Of a stretch of DNA of 64,000 nucleotides, positions 7,973-16,947 are shown in pieces. The translations under genes and the position numbers were made by a program. Source of the DNA: Natronogracilivirga saccharolytica (lineage in GTDB: Bacteria; Bacteroidota; Rhodothermia; Balneolales; Natronogracilivirgulaceae); assembly GCF_017921895.1 (NCBI RefSeq), contig NZ_JAFIDN010000004.1:225503-289502 (forward strand). The letters are read 5' to 3'. Each line of letters starts with the position of its first letter. Position 1 is the stretch's first letter. The notes beneath the pieces are model-generated. The model had not been told where the DNA came from. It ran no database searches and saw nothing but the letters and a program-made list of their open reading frames with translations.

Positions 7973-8821
7973 TCAGACCGCTACTTCAAAAGGAATTCTT
8001 GGATGAGGGTCGTAGTTAAGCAGCCTGAAATGTTCAAGATCCAGTTCATCAATATCCTCTCCTGAAATCTGCAGTTCCGGCATCGCCCGGGGTTCTCTTT
8101 TCAGCTGCTCTTTTAATCCATCTATGTGATTGACATAGATGTGTGCATCAACTATGGTATGGGCAAAGAATCCGGGTTCCAGACCGGTGAGCTTGGCGAT
8201 GGTCATAGTCAGTGCTGCATAGCAAGCCATATTGAACGGAATACCCAGCGCAATGTCCCCTGACCGCTGGGTCAGATGGCAGTTCAGACGCCCGTTGGAA
8301 ACGTTGAATATGAACATGACATGGCAGGGAGGCAAAGCCATCTGGTCTATCAGGCCGGGATGCCATGCATTAATGACAATCCGCCTGCTTTCAGGATTGT
8401 TTTTAATGGTATCAACGGCATGCCTGATCTGATCAAACTCTTTTTTTTCGTAAACCCTTTTTTTAACCTTTCCGGCATTTCCCTCGAGATCTATCTCCGT
8501 CTCTTCAAAATAAGGAAATTTCCTCCACATCACCGGATATATGGGCCCTACATGACCGTCTTCATCAGCCCAGGCATCCCAAATATGACAATCTTTTTCA
8601 TCACGGAGCCAACGTATGTGATCTTCGCCCCGCAGATACCACAGCAACTCGAGGATGACAGACCGGAATGGAACCTTTTTTGTGGTCAGCAAGGGAAATC
8701 CGTCATTCAGGTCAATTTTGTAGAATTCGGAAAAGGAAGATATCGTATCTGTTCCCGTACGGTTTTGCTTTCTGACACCGTTGTCAAGTACCCTTTCGAC
8801 AAGATCCTGATAAACCTTCAT
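7973..8821 (-). CDS. thyA: Thymidylate synthase
   Basis: Methylates dUMP to dTMP using methylene-tetrahydrofolate (282 aa). The nucleophile Cys166 is in the LPPCHVMF motif; QRSGDIALGIPFN follows, and Arg21 in QNRTGTDT binds phosphate. The DAHIYVNH segment near the C terminus and the ending RIPFEVAV match the family. The 282-residue length reflects a modest insertion around 100-130 (EETEIDLEGNAGKVKKRVYE) relative to the 264-residue E. coli enzyme. It sits ahead of folA on the minus strand, probably in one transcript. This is the classical ThyA, so no flavin-dependent ThyX is required. Confidence 0.96.
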   Translation of the reverse strand: MKVYQDLVERVLDNGVRKQNRTGTDTISSFSEFYKIDLNDGFPLLTTKKVPFRSVILELLWYLRGEDHIRWLRDEKDCHIWDAWADEDGHVGPIYPVMWRKFPYFEETEIDLEGNAGKVKKRVYEKKEFDQIRHAVDTIKNNPESRRIVINAWHPGLIDQMALPPCHVMFIFNVSNGRLNCHLTQRSGDIALGIPFNMACYAALTMTIAKLTGLEPGFFAHTIVDAHIYVNHIDGLKEQLKREPRAMPELQISGEDIDELDLEHFRLLNYDPHPRIPFEVAV

Positions 8822-8855
8822 AAGCTCCTATGTTTCATTTGAAACTGCCGTATCA

Positions 8856-9926
8856 TCACACTATGGTACACCAGGCCTTCTCATCAGCAATATCACCGTG
8901 CTGAATACCCGTAATTCTGTCATAAAACCAGCGGGCAACAGGACCCATCTCATTTGAAGATACTGTAATCTGATGTTCATTATGCTGTATCATGCCAACG
9001 GGAGATATGACAGCGGCAGTACCCGCGCCGAATATTTCCCTGAGCTCACCCTGTTGATGCAGTGAAATCAGCTCATCTATGGAAACAGGACGCTCTTCAA
9101 CCTTCATTCCATGTGATTTTGCAAGCTCAAGCACCGACATCCGGGTAATGCCCGGCAGAATGCTGCCATTGATCGGTGGTGTAACCAGGGTGTTACCAAT
9201 CTGGAAAAATATGTTCATACTTCCCACTTCTTCAACATATCTGTGCTCTTTTGCATCAAGCCACAGTACCTGCGTGAAGCCTTTCTGCTGAGCTTCTGTC
9301 GTTGGCTTCAGACTCGCCGCATAATTACCGGGAACTTTTACATCGCCAACCCCGCCCTGAACCGCCCGGACATACTGGGGCATAGTTGTAAGCCGGATGG
9401 GGTTGATTCCTTCCGAATAATAGTTGCCTACCGGACTGCAGATGATATAAAAACGGTATGTTTTGGAAGCCCGCAACCCAAGTGTCTGATCTGCTGCAAA
9501 AACAATAGGCCGGATATAAAGGGATTTGAACTTTGCTTTTGGAACCCATTCCTTGTCCGTCCGCACAAGTTCCTTCATACCCCCGACAAAGTACTCTTTG
9601 GGCACTTCCGGGATGCAGACTCTTTCACAAGAGCGCCTAAACCGGTCATAATGGTCATCTATCCGGAAAATATTTACCTCGTCATCACGATAGCAAAAAG
9701 CCTTCATGCCCTCAAATACAGCCTGACCGTAATGAAGCGTGGCGACAGCCGGATACAGCGGTATCTGTCCGTAAGGAATAATTTCCGGGTTCTGCCACTT
9801 TCCGTCACTGTAGCGTAGTTCAAATTGATGATCAGAGAACTGCTCCCCGAAAGTCAGGTTGTCAAAGTCAATTTCTGATAAGCGAGAGTTTGATATCCGT
9901 TTAACCTGGATTTCATTGGTTGACAT
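8856..9926 (-). CDS. ilvE: Branched-chain amino acid aminotransferase
   Basis: PLP-dependent fold-type IV transaminase for the last step of leucine, isoleucine and valine synthesis, 356 aa. It is of the longer type also found in eukaryotes. The likely PLP lysine is Lys197 in GGVGDVKVPGNYAASL, with the following QVLWLDAKEHRYVEEVGSMN segment and PGITRMSVLELA typical of the family. The N-terminal LHYGQAVFEGMKAF motif lines the substrate pocket. It lies 34 bases upstream of thyA on the same strand and 94 bases behind rnc, so it could be read with either. The ilv/leu biosynthesis genes are not in the window. Confidence 0.92.
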   Translation of the reverse strand: MSTNEIQVKRISNSRLSEIDFDNLTFGEQFSDHQFELRYSDGKWQNPEIIPYGQIPLYPAVATLHYGQAVFEGMKAFCYRDDEVNIFRIDDHYDRFRRSCERVCIPEVPKEYFVGGMKELVRTDKEWVPKAKFKSLYIRPIVFAADQTLGLRASKTYRFYIICSPVGNYYSEGINPIRLTTMPQYVRAVQGGVGDVKVPGNYAASLKPTTEAQQKGFTQVLWLDAKEHRYVEEVGSMNIFFQIGNTLVTPPINGSILPGITRMSVLELAKSHGMKVEERPVSIDELISLHQQGELREIFGAGTAAVISPVGMIQHNEHQITVSSNEMGPVARWFYDRITGIQHGDIADEKAWCTIV

Positions 9927-10020
9927 GTAAGCTATTACCTATAATTATGGATGCTGTTGGTTATGCATAACAGTAAAAGGAATGAATATTTACAATAAGA
10001 ATCTACTTTGCAATAAGAAT

Positions 10021-10767
10021 CTATATTTTATTTATGTCACGCAAAGCTTTCTCAGCGGCAGCCTGTTCGGCCTTTTTTTTGTTTTTTCCGGTGCCGGTAC
10101 CGAGAACCTTGTCGCTTACAACAACTTCAACATCAAAGACTTTATCGTGTCCGGGGCCCGACTCTTTTACTATATTGTAAACTGGTGCAGGCAGTTTTCG
10201 GGCCTGAACTGTCTCCAGGAGCAAACTTTTAAAATTGTCACTTGAAGAAACCAGTTCTTCATAAGTGACATATTTGCCATAAAGATCCGTCGCAAATTTT
10301 CTGCAATGAAGATAACCGTGATCCAGATAGATGGCACCGACCAGAGCTTCAAAGCAATCGGCAAGAACACTTTCAGAGTTTTCAACACCCTGATTTTTCA
10401 CCCTGTCCCCCAGTTCGACATAGTTGCCGAGCCCAATTTTTCTGGCGATCCGGGCAAGCATTTCCCCTTTGACAAGCCGGGACCTGAGTTGTGTCATCAT
10501 CCCCTCACTGGCTGCAGGGTATCTGTTTAATATGATCTCGGATACAATCAGATCCAGTACTGCGTCACCAAGAAACTCAAGCTGCTCATAAGATTCGGTA
10601 GCAGAGAGATTCTTTTCTGCCACATAAGAACGGTGCCGCAATGCTTTTTGATAAAGACTTGCCCGCCTGACCGGTAAACCGGTCAGTTTTTCCAGGCTTC
10701 TTATCTTTTGCCGTTCTTCATAACCGAGTCTGCTGCGTTCATACAGAGCCCGGATTCTAGCAATCAC
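10021..10767 (-). CDS. rnc: Ribonuclease III
   Basis: Double-stranded RNA endonuclease that processes rRNA and mRNA precursors (248 aa). The RNase III signature is YEQLEFLGDAVLDL, with catalytic acids Glu61, Glu64 and Asp68, and the second acidic cluster is in the SVLADCFEALVGAIYLD stretch. A dsRNA-binding domain follows from about residue 175, ending KNKKKAEQAAAEKALRDI. The start is GTG and overlaps the fabF stop as TAGTG, implying translational coupling. The acpP-fabF-rnc linkage is widely conserved in bacteria. Confidence 0.94.
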   Translation of the reverse strand: MIARIRALYERSRLGYEERQKIRSLEKLTGLPVRRASLYQKALRHRSYVAEKNLSATESYEQLEFLGDAVLDLIVSEIILNRYPAASEGMMTQLRSRLVKGEMLARIARKIGLGNYVELGDRVKNQGVENSESVLADCFEALVGAIYLDHGYLHCRKFATDLYGKYVTYEELVSSSDNFKSLLLETVQARKLPAPVYNIVKESGPGHDKVFDVEVVVSDKVLGTGTGKNKKKAEQAAAEKALRDINKI

Positions 10768-12011
10768 TATTCTTTGAACTTTTTAAACACAAGGGTGGTA
10801 TTATGCCCTCCGAATCCAAAGGCATTGTTCATTCCATAGGTGATATCTCTGGCTACGGCCTCATTGGTGGTATAGTCAAGATCACATTCCGGATCAGGAT
10901 GTTCATAATTGATCGTAGGAGGAATCAATCCATGATAAATGGCCAGTACTGTAGCAATTGATTCCGCTGCACCTGCAGCACCAAGCATATGTCCTGTCAT
11001 TGATTTCGTGGAATTGAGGTTGATCTTGTATGCGTGGTCTCCGAAAACCTTTTTGATGGAGTTCGTTTCAGCGATATCACCAAGAGGTGTGGAGGTTCCG
11101 TGCATGTTTATATGATCAATGTCGGTCGGCGTAATGCCGGCGGCATCAAGTGCACTGTTCAAAGCCAGAACTACCCCTTTTCCTTCGGGATCAGGTGCCG
11201 TTATATGATGTGCATCAGCAGAGAAGCCATAACCGACAATTTCGCCATAAATCCTGGCACCGCGTTTGACCGCAGATTCATATGTCTCAAGCATCATCAT
11301 GCCGGCGCCTTCCCCCAGAACGAAACCGTCACGGGTCTTGTCAAAAGGTCTGGAAGCTGTTTCCGGGCTGTCATTTCTTGTGGAAAGTGCCCTTACCGAG
11401 TTGAAACCGGCCAGACCCATTCCGAAAACAGGTGCTTCAGCCCCACCGCATACCGCATAATCTGCCTGCCCGTGCGCTATAGCATCAAAAGCCAGGCCAA
11501 TATTGTGAGAACCCGTTGCGCAAGCCGATACAGCGCATAAATTTGCACCTCTGAACCCGTACTTGATTGATACCTGTCCTGCCGCAATGTCGGGGATCAG
11601 CATGGGTATGAAGAAGGGTGACACTGCCCGCTGTCCTTTTTCGTAAAACTGGACAGCCTGGTCATAGAAGACCTGCATGCCGCCAATGCCGCTTCCGATG
11701 AGTACCGCAACCCGGTTTTTGTCTATTTCATCCAGATTCAGACCGGAATCGGTGACCGCTTCATCAGCCGTAATCATCGCGTACTGACAAAACCGGTCCA
11801 TCCGTCGTGCCTCTTTGACATTCATGTATTCTGAGACGTCAAAGTCCTCAATCTGAGCTGCGAATTTTGTCGGAAATTTTGAGATATCGAAACTGTCAAT
11901 GGGCCTGGTGCCGCTTTTGCCGCTGACCAGCCCATTCCAGAAATCGGGGGCACCTTTTCCGACTGGTGTAAGGGCCCCTATACCTGTAACTACTACTCTA
12001 CGTTTTGACAT
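10767..12011 (-). CDS. fabF: Beta-ketoacyl-ACP synthase II
   Basis: Condensing enzyme that elongates acyl-ACP with malonyl-ACP in type II fatty acid synthesis, 414 aa. The catalytic triad is present: Cys164 in VSACATGSHN, His304 in NMHGTSTPLGD and His341 in SMTGHMLGAAG. The C-terminal GFGGHNTTLVFKK is the usual ending. It follows acpP by 21 bases and overlaps the rnc start by one base, within the fab operon. Confidence 0.96.
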   Translation of the reverse strand: MSKRRVVVTGIGALTPVGKGAPDFWNGLVSGKSGTRPIDSFDISKFPTKFAAQIEDFDVSEYMNVKEARRMDRFCQYAMITADEAVTDSGLNLDEIDKNRVAVLIGSGIGGMQVFYDQAVQFYEKGQRAVSPFFIPMLIPDIAAGQVSIKYGFRGANLCAVSACATGSHNIGLAFDAIAHGQADYAVCGGAEAPVFGMGLAGFNSVRALSTRNDSPETASRPFDKTRDGFVLGEGAGMMMLETYESAVKRGARIYGEIVGYGFSADAHHITAPDPEGKGVVLALNSALDAAGITPTDIDHINMHGTSTPLGDIAETNSIKKVFGDHAYKINLNSTKSMTGHMLGAAGAAESIATVLAIYHGLIPPTINYEHPDPECDLDYTTNEAVARDITYGMNNAFGFGGHNTTLVFKKFKE

Positions 12012-12032
12012 TTACTAATGCGTATGGATGTA

Positions 12033-12272
12033 TCAGGAGATTTTGCCTTTCAGGTAGGTAATGGCATCTCCGACGGTTGCGATGTTTTCGGCATCTTCAT
12101 CGGGTATGCTGATATCAAACTCTTTTTCGAACTCCATGATAAGTTCCACCGTGTCCAGTGAATCGGCACCAAGATCGTTGGTGAAGTTGGCTTCGTTTCC
12201 AACTTCTGACTCATCTACACCGAGTTTGTCAACAATAATGGATTTTACTTTTGCATCTATATCTTTCGACAT
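12033..12272 (-). CDS. acpP: Acyl carrier protein
   Basis: A 79-residue acidic carrier protein for acyl chains in fatty acid and phospholipid synthesis. Ser38 in the [10 protein letters not shown] motif takes the 4'-phosphopantetheine arm. The four-helix pattern and length are standard. It lies between fabG and fabF. The 124 bases separating it from fabG are the longest gap in the operon and could hold an internal promoter, as acpP is normally needed in excess; I see no convincing element. Confidence 0.97.
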   Translation of the reverse strand: MSKDIDAKVKSIIVDKLGVDESEVGNEANFTNDLGADSLDTVELIMEFEKEFDISIPDEDAENIATVGDAITYLKGKIS

Positions 12273-12396
12273 AATGTTACCTGTGTGTTGTGGTTATCTG
12301 TTTGATTTCGCGATTTATGGAAAGTACCAATGGGCTCGCTTAAATGCCTTTTATAATAAAAATAGATTACAGCTAAATCAACTTAATAGGTTGATA

Positions 12397-13158
12397 TTAC
12401 ATGGCCATTCCGCCATCTACCTGAATAACGGCTCCTGTAATGTAGGAAGAAGCATCTGAAGCCAGAAAAGTAACCGCATCTGCAACCTCTTCGGGTTTGC
12501 CGGACCTTCCCAGAGGTATGCTGTCTTCAATGCTTTTCAAAACCTTTTCGTCCAGATTGCCCGTCATTTCCGTGGCTATGTACCCGGGAGCAATAACATT
12601 CACACGAATGCCCCTGGAAGCAATTTCTTTTGCCAGAGATTTGGAAAAACCAGTAATTCCGGCCTTGGATGCAGCATAATTTGTTTGTCCGGCATTCCCT
12701 GCAATTCCCACGACGGATCCGATATTGACAATCGATCCCGACCTGGCTTTCATCATCGGACGAATCGCCGCTTTGGAATAATTGAAGACACTTTTCAGAT
12801 TAGTATGGATGACATCGTCCCACTGCTCCTCTTTCATCCTCATAATGAGGGTGTCTTTGGTGATTCCGGCGTTGTTAACCAGGATATCAAAACTTCCCAT
12901 TTCTGCCTGAACAGTTTCGATCACCTCTTCAGCCTTTGAAAAACTGACGGCATCGGCCTGTACAGCAACTGATTTGCGCCCCATTTTCCTTATGCTGCTC
13001 ACAACTTCTTCGGCAGCTTCAGCAGATCTGGCATAGGTAATGAGCACATCAGCTCCGGCTTCTGCAAGTCTCAGGGCTATGGCTTTGCCAATCCCTCTGC
13101 TGCCTCCTGTTACTATGGCCGCTTTGCCATGCAATGTAAAGTTATTATCCGAACTCAT
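12397..13158 (-). CDS. fabG: 3-oxoacyl-ACP reductase
   Basis: NADPH-dependent short-chain dehydrogenase that reduces 3-oxoacyl-ACP in each elongation cycle (253 aa). The Rossmann glycine motif TGGSRGIGKA is at 17-26, NNAG at 95-98, and the catalytic residues are Ser148, Tyr161 and Lys165 in NIGSVVG...YAASKAG. The C terminus SSYITGAVIQVDGGMAM is typical of FabG. It follows fabD by 28 bases in the operon. Confidence 0.95.
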   Translation of the reverse strand: MSSDNNFTLHGKAAIVTGGSRGIGKAIALRLAEAGADVLITYARSAEAAEEVVSSIRKMGRKSVAVQADAVSFSKAEEVIETVQAEMGSFDILVNNAGITKDTLIMRMKEEQWDDVIHTNLKSVFNYSKAAIRPMMKARSGSIVNIGSVVGIAGNAGQTNYAASKAGITGFSKSLAKEIASRGIRVNVIAPGYIATEMTGNLDEKVLKSIEDSIPLGRSGKPEEVADAVTFLASDASSYITGAVIQVDGGMAM

Positions 13159-13186
13159 GTTATCTTCTATTAGTTAACAATTAATT

Positions 13187-14074
13187 TCAGTTGAAACCGG
13201 AAATCTCAACACCGGTCAGTGTCCGTTTGACCAGCCCCTGCAAAACATTGCCTGATCCGATTTCAATAAAATGGCGGGTGCCATCCCTGTGCATTTGCTC
13301 TAGTGTCTGTGTCCAGCGCACCGGGTTAAGGAGCTGCTTCTTTAAGTTTTCTTTCAGTACGGCCGGATCCGTTGAGCCAGTTCCGGTCACATTGGAATAA
13401 ACTGCGGCTTGCGGCTCAGCAAAATCAAGAGTATCAATTGTTTTATCCAGTTCCTGTTTGGCCGGATCCATCAAAACAGAATGAAATCCCCCGCTTACGG
13501 GCAGTTTTTTCACAATTTTCGCCCCTGCACTTTTCATCTGTTCCATTGCCTGTTCCACCAGGCCCGAATGTCCGGATATGACAAGCTGTCCTTTGGTATT
13601 GTAATTGGCGGGTACAACTACCTCGTCCGATTCTTCAGAGCATTTGGAACATATTTCTTCTACTGTGCTGTCATCCAGGCCGATAATCGCAGCCATGGCC
13701 CCGGGCTGCTTTTCTGCAGCGTACTGCATCAGCTCTCCTCTTCGTCCCACAGCTTTCAAAGCATCTTCAAATGCAATAACACCTGCGGCCGTCAGCGCGG
13801 TATATTCACCCAGACTATGTCCGGCAAGCATGTCCGGCTTGTGGCCGAGTGTCTCAAACAGCGCATAGGAATGGAGAAAAAGGGCTGGCTGTGTGTATCT
13901 GGTCTGTGTAAGGGTATCATCAGGGCCATTGAACATTACATCGGTAAGTGAGTAACCGAGAATCTCATCGGCCTGATCGCACCGTTTTTTAAAATCCGGC
14001 TGAAACCGGTAATGATCCGCTCCCATTCCTGTTTTCTGGGAACCCTGCCCCGGGAAAAGATATGCTTTTTTCAT
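13187..14074 (-). CDS. fabD: Malonyl-CoA:ACP transacylase
   Basis: Transfers malonyl from CoA to ACP to supply the elongation cycle (295 aa). It starts MKKAYLFPGQGSQ, the family's usual N terminus. The nucleophile Ser87 is in AGHSLGEYTAL and the partner His198 in VSGGFHSVLM. An in-frame ATG at 14098 would add 8 residues and overlap fabH by 13 bases. The inner start is preferred from family length; neither has a good ribosome-binding site. It lies between fabH and fabG. Confidence 0.95.
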   Translation of the reverse strand: MKKAYLFPGQGSQKTGMGADHYRFQPDFKKRCDQADEILGYSLTDVMFNGPDDTLTQTRYTQPALFLHSYALFETLGHKPDMLAGHSLGEYTALTAAGVIAFEDALKAVGRRGELMQYAAEKQPGAMAAIIGLDDSTVEEICSKCSEESDEVVVPANYNTKGQLVISGHSGLVEQAMEQMKSAGAKIVKKLPVSGGFHSVLMDPAKQELDKTIDTLDFAEPQAAVYSNVTGTGSTDPAVLKENLKKQLLNPVRWTQTLEQMHRDGTRHFIEIGSGNVLQGLVKRTLTGVEISGFN

Positions 14075-14085
14075 ATCGAGCTTAT

Positions 14086-15078
14086 TTACATTGACCATTT
14101 GACATAGCTTGCACCCCAGGTATAACCACCCCCGAAGGCAACGAGTACGAGATTGTCCCCTTTGTTGAGCTTGTCCTTCCAGTCATAAAGGCAAAGCGGA
14201 ATCGTGGCAGCAGTTGTATTTCCGTATTTCTCAATATTGATCATCACTTTGCTTTTGTCAAGATCCATCCTGCGGGCGGTGGCATCAATAATCCGGAGAT
14301 TTGCCTGATGTGGAACAAGCCAGTCAATATCATCGGCCGAAAGATTGTTTTTTTTCATTATTGCTTCGGAAACATCAGCCATTCCTTCGGTTGCGCGCTT
14401 GAATACCGGCCGGCCATCCTGCCTGATATAATGCATTTTTTTCTCAACGGTCTCATGTGTGGCAGGATTTATACTTCCTCCTCCGGCCTGGATGAGTGCT
14501 TTGGCTCCTTCAGCAGATGACTGCATGATATGATCGATGACTCCGTTTTCGTCATCTGACGGCTCCAGCAATACGCCCGCGGCCGCATCCCCGAACAATA
14601 TGCAGGTGGTCCGGTCAGTAAAGTCCACAATAGAGCTCATTTTATCAGAACCGATAACCAGAACTTTTTTATAGCGGCCGGATTCGATCATGGTAGTACC
14701 CGTGGTCAAAGCATACAAAAATCCGGAACAGGCGGCGGACAGATCATAAGCAAATGCACTATGAGCTCCAATCATGGTTTGAGCCAGGCAGGCGGTAGCC
14801 GGAAACATATAGTCCGGTGTAACTGTGGCCACAATAATGGCATCAATTTCATCAGCCGAAATGTTCCGCTGTTCAAGAATCTCTTTAGCGGCTTCAGCTG
14901 CCATGAATGCTGATGCCTTTTCCGGATCTTTCAAAAGTCGTCGTTCTGAAATGCCGGTTCTGGTCCTTATCCATTCATCATTGGTCTCGACCATTGTTTC
15001 CAGCTCTTTATTGGTCAGGACATAATCCGGCACATAATGCCCCACAGCGGAAATTTTCGCTCTAGTATTTGATTTCAT
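14086..15078 (-). CDS. fabH: Beta-ketoacyl-ACP synthase III
   Basis: Starts fatty acid synthesis by condensing an acyl-CoA primer with malonyl-ACP (330 aa). The triad is Cys117 in LSAACSGFLYAL, His257 in VPHQANLRI and Asn287 in KYGNTTAATIP. The C-terminal VAFGGGYTWGASYVKW is typical. The ATG at 15078 gives the usual N terminus (KISAVGHYVPDYVLTN). A TTG start at 15120 would add 14 residues but reads through the palindrome at 15100-15114. In the operon it follows plsX, as is usual. Confidence 0.95.
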   Translation of the reverse strand: MKSNTRAKISAVGHYVPDYVLTNKELETMVETNDEWIRTRTGISERRLLKDPEKASAFMAAEAAKEILEQRNISADEIDAIIVATVTPDYMFPATACLAQTMIGAHSAFAYDLSAACSGFLYALTTGTTMIESGRYKKVLVIGSDKMSSIVDFTDRTTCILFGDAAAGVLLEPSDDENGVIDHIMQSSAEGAKALIQAGGGSINPATHETVEKKMHYIRQDGRPVFKRATEGMADVSEAIMKKNNLSADDIDWLVPHQANLRIIDATARRMDLDKSKVMINIEKYGNTTAATIPLCLYDWKDKLNKGDNLVLVAFGGGYTWGASYVKWSM

Positions 15079-15099
15079 ATATGTGTATATCGCGATTAA

Positions 15100-15114
15100 C
15101 GTATCCGGGATACG
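15100..15114. repeat. 15-bp palindrome between plsX and fabH
   Basis: CGTATCCGGGATACG has 7-base arms around a single central base, in the 50-base space between plsX and the chosen fabH start. It could be an operator or a small mRNA hairpin. No known fatty-acid regulator site (such as the Firmicutes FapR box) matches it. Confidence 0.4.
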
Positions 15115-15128
15115 TTTCAATTACAGTC

Positions 15129-16112
15129 CTATGCAATTGATGTAATAATCTTTTTATTGATATCAATTTCTGCCATCCGGGCAGCGTTTACGATCATATT
15201 TTTTATGGCCTCCGGAGAGCTGCCGCCGTGTCCCACCATACTGATGCCATTCACACCAAGAAAAGGCACCCCCCCGACAGCCTGGTAATCAAATGGTGCA
15301 AAGGCTTCTTTCAAAAGACCTCCAACGAGCTTTTTTTGCTCGCCGTCAATCTGATTTTTTTTCATAGCTGCAAAAAGCAGTGTTTGCAGTGCCTCGGGAA
15401 TCGATTCGCCAAATTTCAGAAGGATGTTACCGGTGATGCCGTCACAAACAAAAACATCGGCATTGCCTGCCAGAATATCACGTCCTTCGATATTACCGAC
15501 GAAGCTTGGCAGAGCCTCGAGCAACTGGTGCGCTTTTTTGAGCGTTTCCGAACCCTTTTCTTTTTCCTCTCCAACATTCAGCAAGCCAACACGCGGGGTT
15601 TCAATTCCCATGATGTCACTGGCAAATATTTTGCCCATAATACCAAATTGAAACAGCATTTCCGGCTTGACCTCCAGATTGGCTCCGGCGTCTATCATCA
15701 GACCCTGGCCTTTGATCGTTGGAAAGAAAGTGGCTATGGTCGGACGAATAATTCCGTCGAGTCTGCCAAGAATAAAGGCGGACGCTGCCATCAGTGCTCC
15801 GGTATTTCCGGCACTTACAAAACCGTTAACCATCCCTTTCTGATGCATGCCAAGACCAACCACAATTGATGAGCGTGTCTTGGTTTTTACGGCCTGCGCA
15901 GGCGACTCATCCATCCCGATAATTTCCGGAGCATCATGAACCGTCAGTCGGTCTTCAGGATAATCAAGACCCTCAAGCTCCTTTCTGACCGGAGCTTCGG
16001 GTCCGACCAGGCAAACGGAAATATGAGCGTTTTCATTAACAGCCTGAATGGCACCCTTGACAGGGTTTTCCGGTTGAAAATCTCCACCTGCAGCGTCGAC
16101 AGCAATTTTCAT
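15129..16112 (-). CDS. plsX: Phosphate acyltransferase PlsX
   Basis: Makes acyl-phosphate from acyl-ACP for the PlsX/PlsY route of phospholipid synthesis; a peripheral membrane enzyme of 327 aa. The N terminus MKIAVDAAGGDFQPENPVKGA and the central FVSAGNTGALMAASAFILGRL segment are diagnostic. VGGVPFLGVNGISMVGHGGSSPEAIKNMI closes the protein. An ATG two codons upstream (16118) is also possible. It sits in the conserved order rpmF-plsX-fabH. Confidence 0.95.
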   Translation of the reverse strand: MKIAVDAAGGDFQPENPVKGAIQAVNENAHISVCLVGPEAPVRKELEGLDYPEDRLTVHDAPEIIGMDESPAQAVKTKTRSSIVVGLGMHQKGMVNGFVSAGNTGALMAASAFILGRLDGIIRPTIATFFPTIKGQGLMIDAGANLEVKPEMLFQFGIMGKIFASDIMGIETPRVGLLNVGEEKEKGSETLKKAHQLLEALPSFVGNIEGRDILAGNADVFVCDGITGNILLKFGESIPEALQTLLFAAMKKNQIDGEQKKLVGGLLKEAFAPFDYQAVGGVPFLGVNGISMVGHGGSSPEAIKNMIVNAARMAEIDINKKIITSIA

Positions 16113-16183
16113 AATCAAAAGTTAGATGTAATATTAACCTGGTTTAACTGAACCTGGCGGAAGTTGTGACTTCTCGAATAAAA

Positions 16184-16369
16184 TCAGACCTCGGATGCTG
16201 CTTTTATCACCTGCCGCCCGCGATAGTATCCGCATTCAGCGCATGCCCGGTGACGCTGATGAACAGCTCCGCAGTTCGGACATTCTGTGAGTGTAGCTTC
16301 GCCAAGATTCTTGTGCGTTCTGCGCTTGTCACGGCGGGCTTTGGATGTTTTTCGTTTTGGATGTGCCAT
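16184..16369 (-). CDS. rpmF: 50S ribosomal protein L32
   Basis: A 61-residue basic protein of the large ribosomal subunit. The N terminus MAHPKRKTSKARRDKRRTH is typical. Four cysteines in CPNC...CAEC form a zinc ribbon, so this is the zinc-binding (C+) form. It lies 8 bases behind the DUF177 gene and 71 bases ahead of plsX, as in many bacteria. Confidence 0.97.
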   Translation of the reverse strand: MAHPKRKTSKARRDKRRTHKNLGEATLTECPNCGAVHQRHRACAECGYYRGRQVIKAASEV

Positions 16370-16377
16370 TGGTCAAC

Positions 16378-16884
16378 TTAATTTTTTTGTATTTGCTGTT
16401 TCAATTTAGCCAGTGCATCCCATCTCGGATCATGGTCTTCGGAATCCGGATCACTGCCATAGCTGGCTTCAAATCCGGTTATTTCACCTTTTTTTATATA
16501 TCTGGGATGCAATTTTTTTATTGGAATACTCAGTAACACGGTATCACGGATTTCCCTGGAAATGTCGATCTGGTTCTGGGCAGGGTCCAGCCTGCGCAGG
16601 GTACCGCTCAGTTCCTCCTTTTCATCCTCAACATTCACTTGAAATACCACCTCGTATGTGCCTTCCAGTTCGGTCTGAAATACTTCCAGTGACCGGTCGC
16701 AGGTAAATGCAGCTTCCGTAACCACATGACACTCAATTCTGAGGTTGTCATCCTGCTTGTTGAACCGCATGGAAAGCCTGATCCTGCTGATAGCGGAATC
16801 CTCGATATCGAGATCCTCCGCTTCCAGCATCAGCTGATCATTTGACACGCCTTTGGGTATTTCGTTAAATCGAAATGAAACCAT
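16378..16884 (-). CDS. DUF177 (YceD-type) protein
   Basis: A 168-residue acidic protein of the DUF177/YceD family, which almost always lies directly before rpmF. Family work links it to 23S rRNA accumulation in E. coli and plants. Visible features are a single CDRSLEVF-type motif (ECHVVTEAAFTCDRSLEVFQ) and the conserved acidic stretch ISREIRDTVLLSIPIKKLHP. In zinc-binding members more Cys are present; here the second pair is missing. It is probably the first gene of the operon, starting 63 bases after the deoxynucleoside kinase gene on the same strand. Confidence 0.85.
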   Translation of the reverse strand: MVSFRFNEIPKGVSNDQLMLEAEDLDIEDSAISRIRLSMRFNKQDDNLRIECHVVTEAAFTCDRSLEVFQTELEGTYEVVFQVNVEDEKEELSGTLRRLDPAQNQIDISREIRDTVLLSIPIKKLHPRYIKKGEITGFEASYGSDPDSEDHDPRWDALAKLKQQIQKN

Positions 16885-16947
16885 GAATACAATGAAAGGT
16901 TTTACGAAAGCTTCTAAAATTAGGAAATTATGCAGTCACAAACAATC

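Noticed and set aside
9243..9818. A plus-strand frame of 191 codons across ilvE
   Set aside because: Antisense to a conserved aminotransferase with intact active-site residues; composition is shadow-like.
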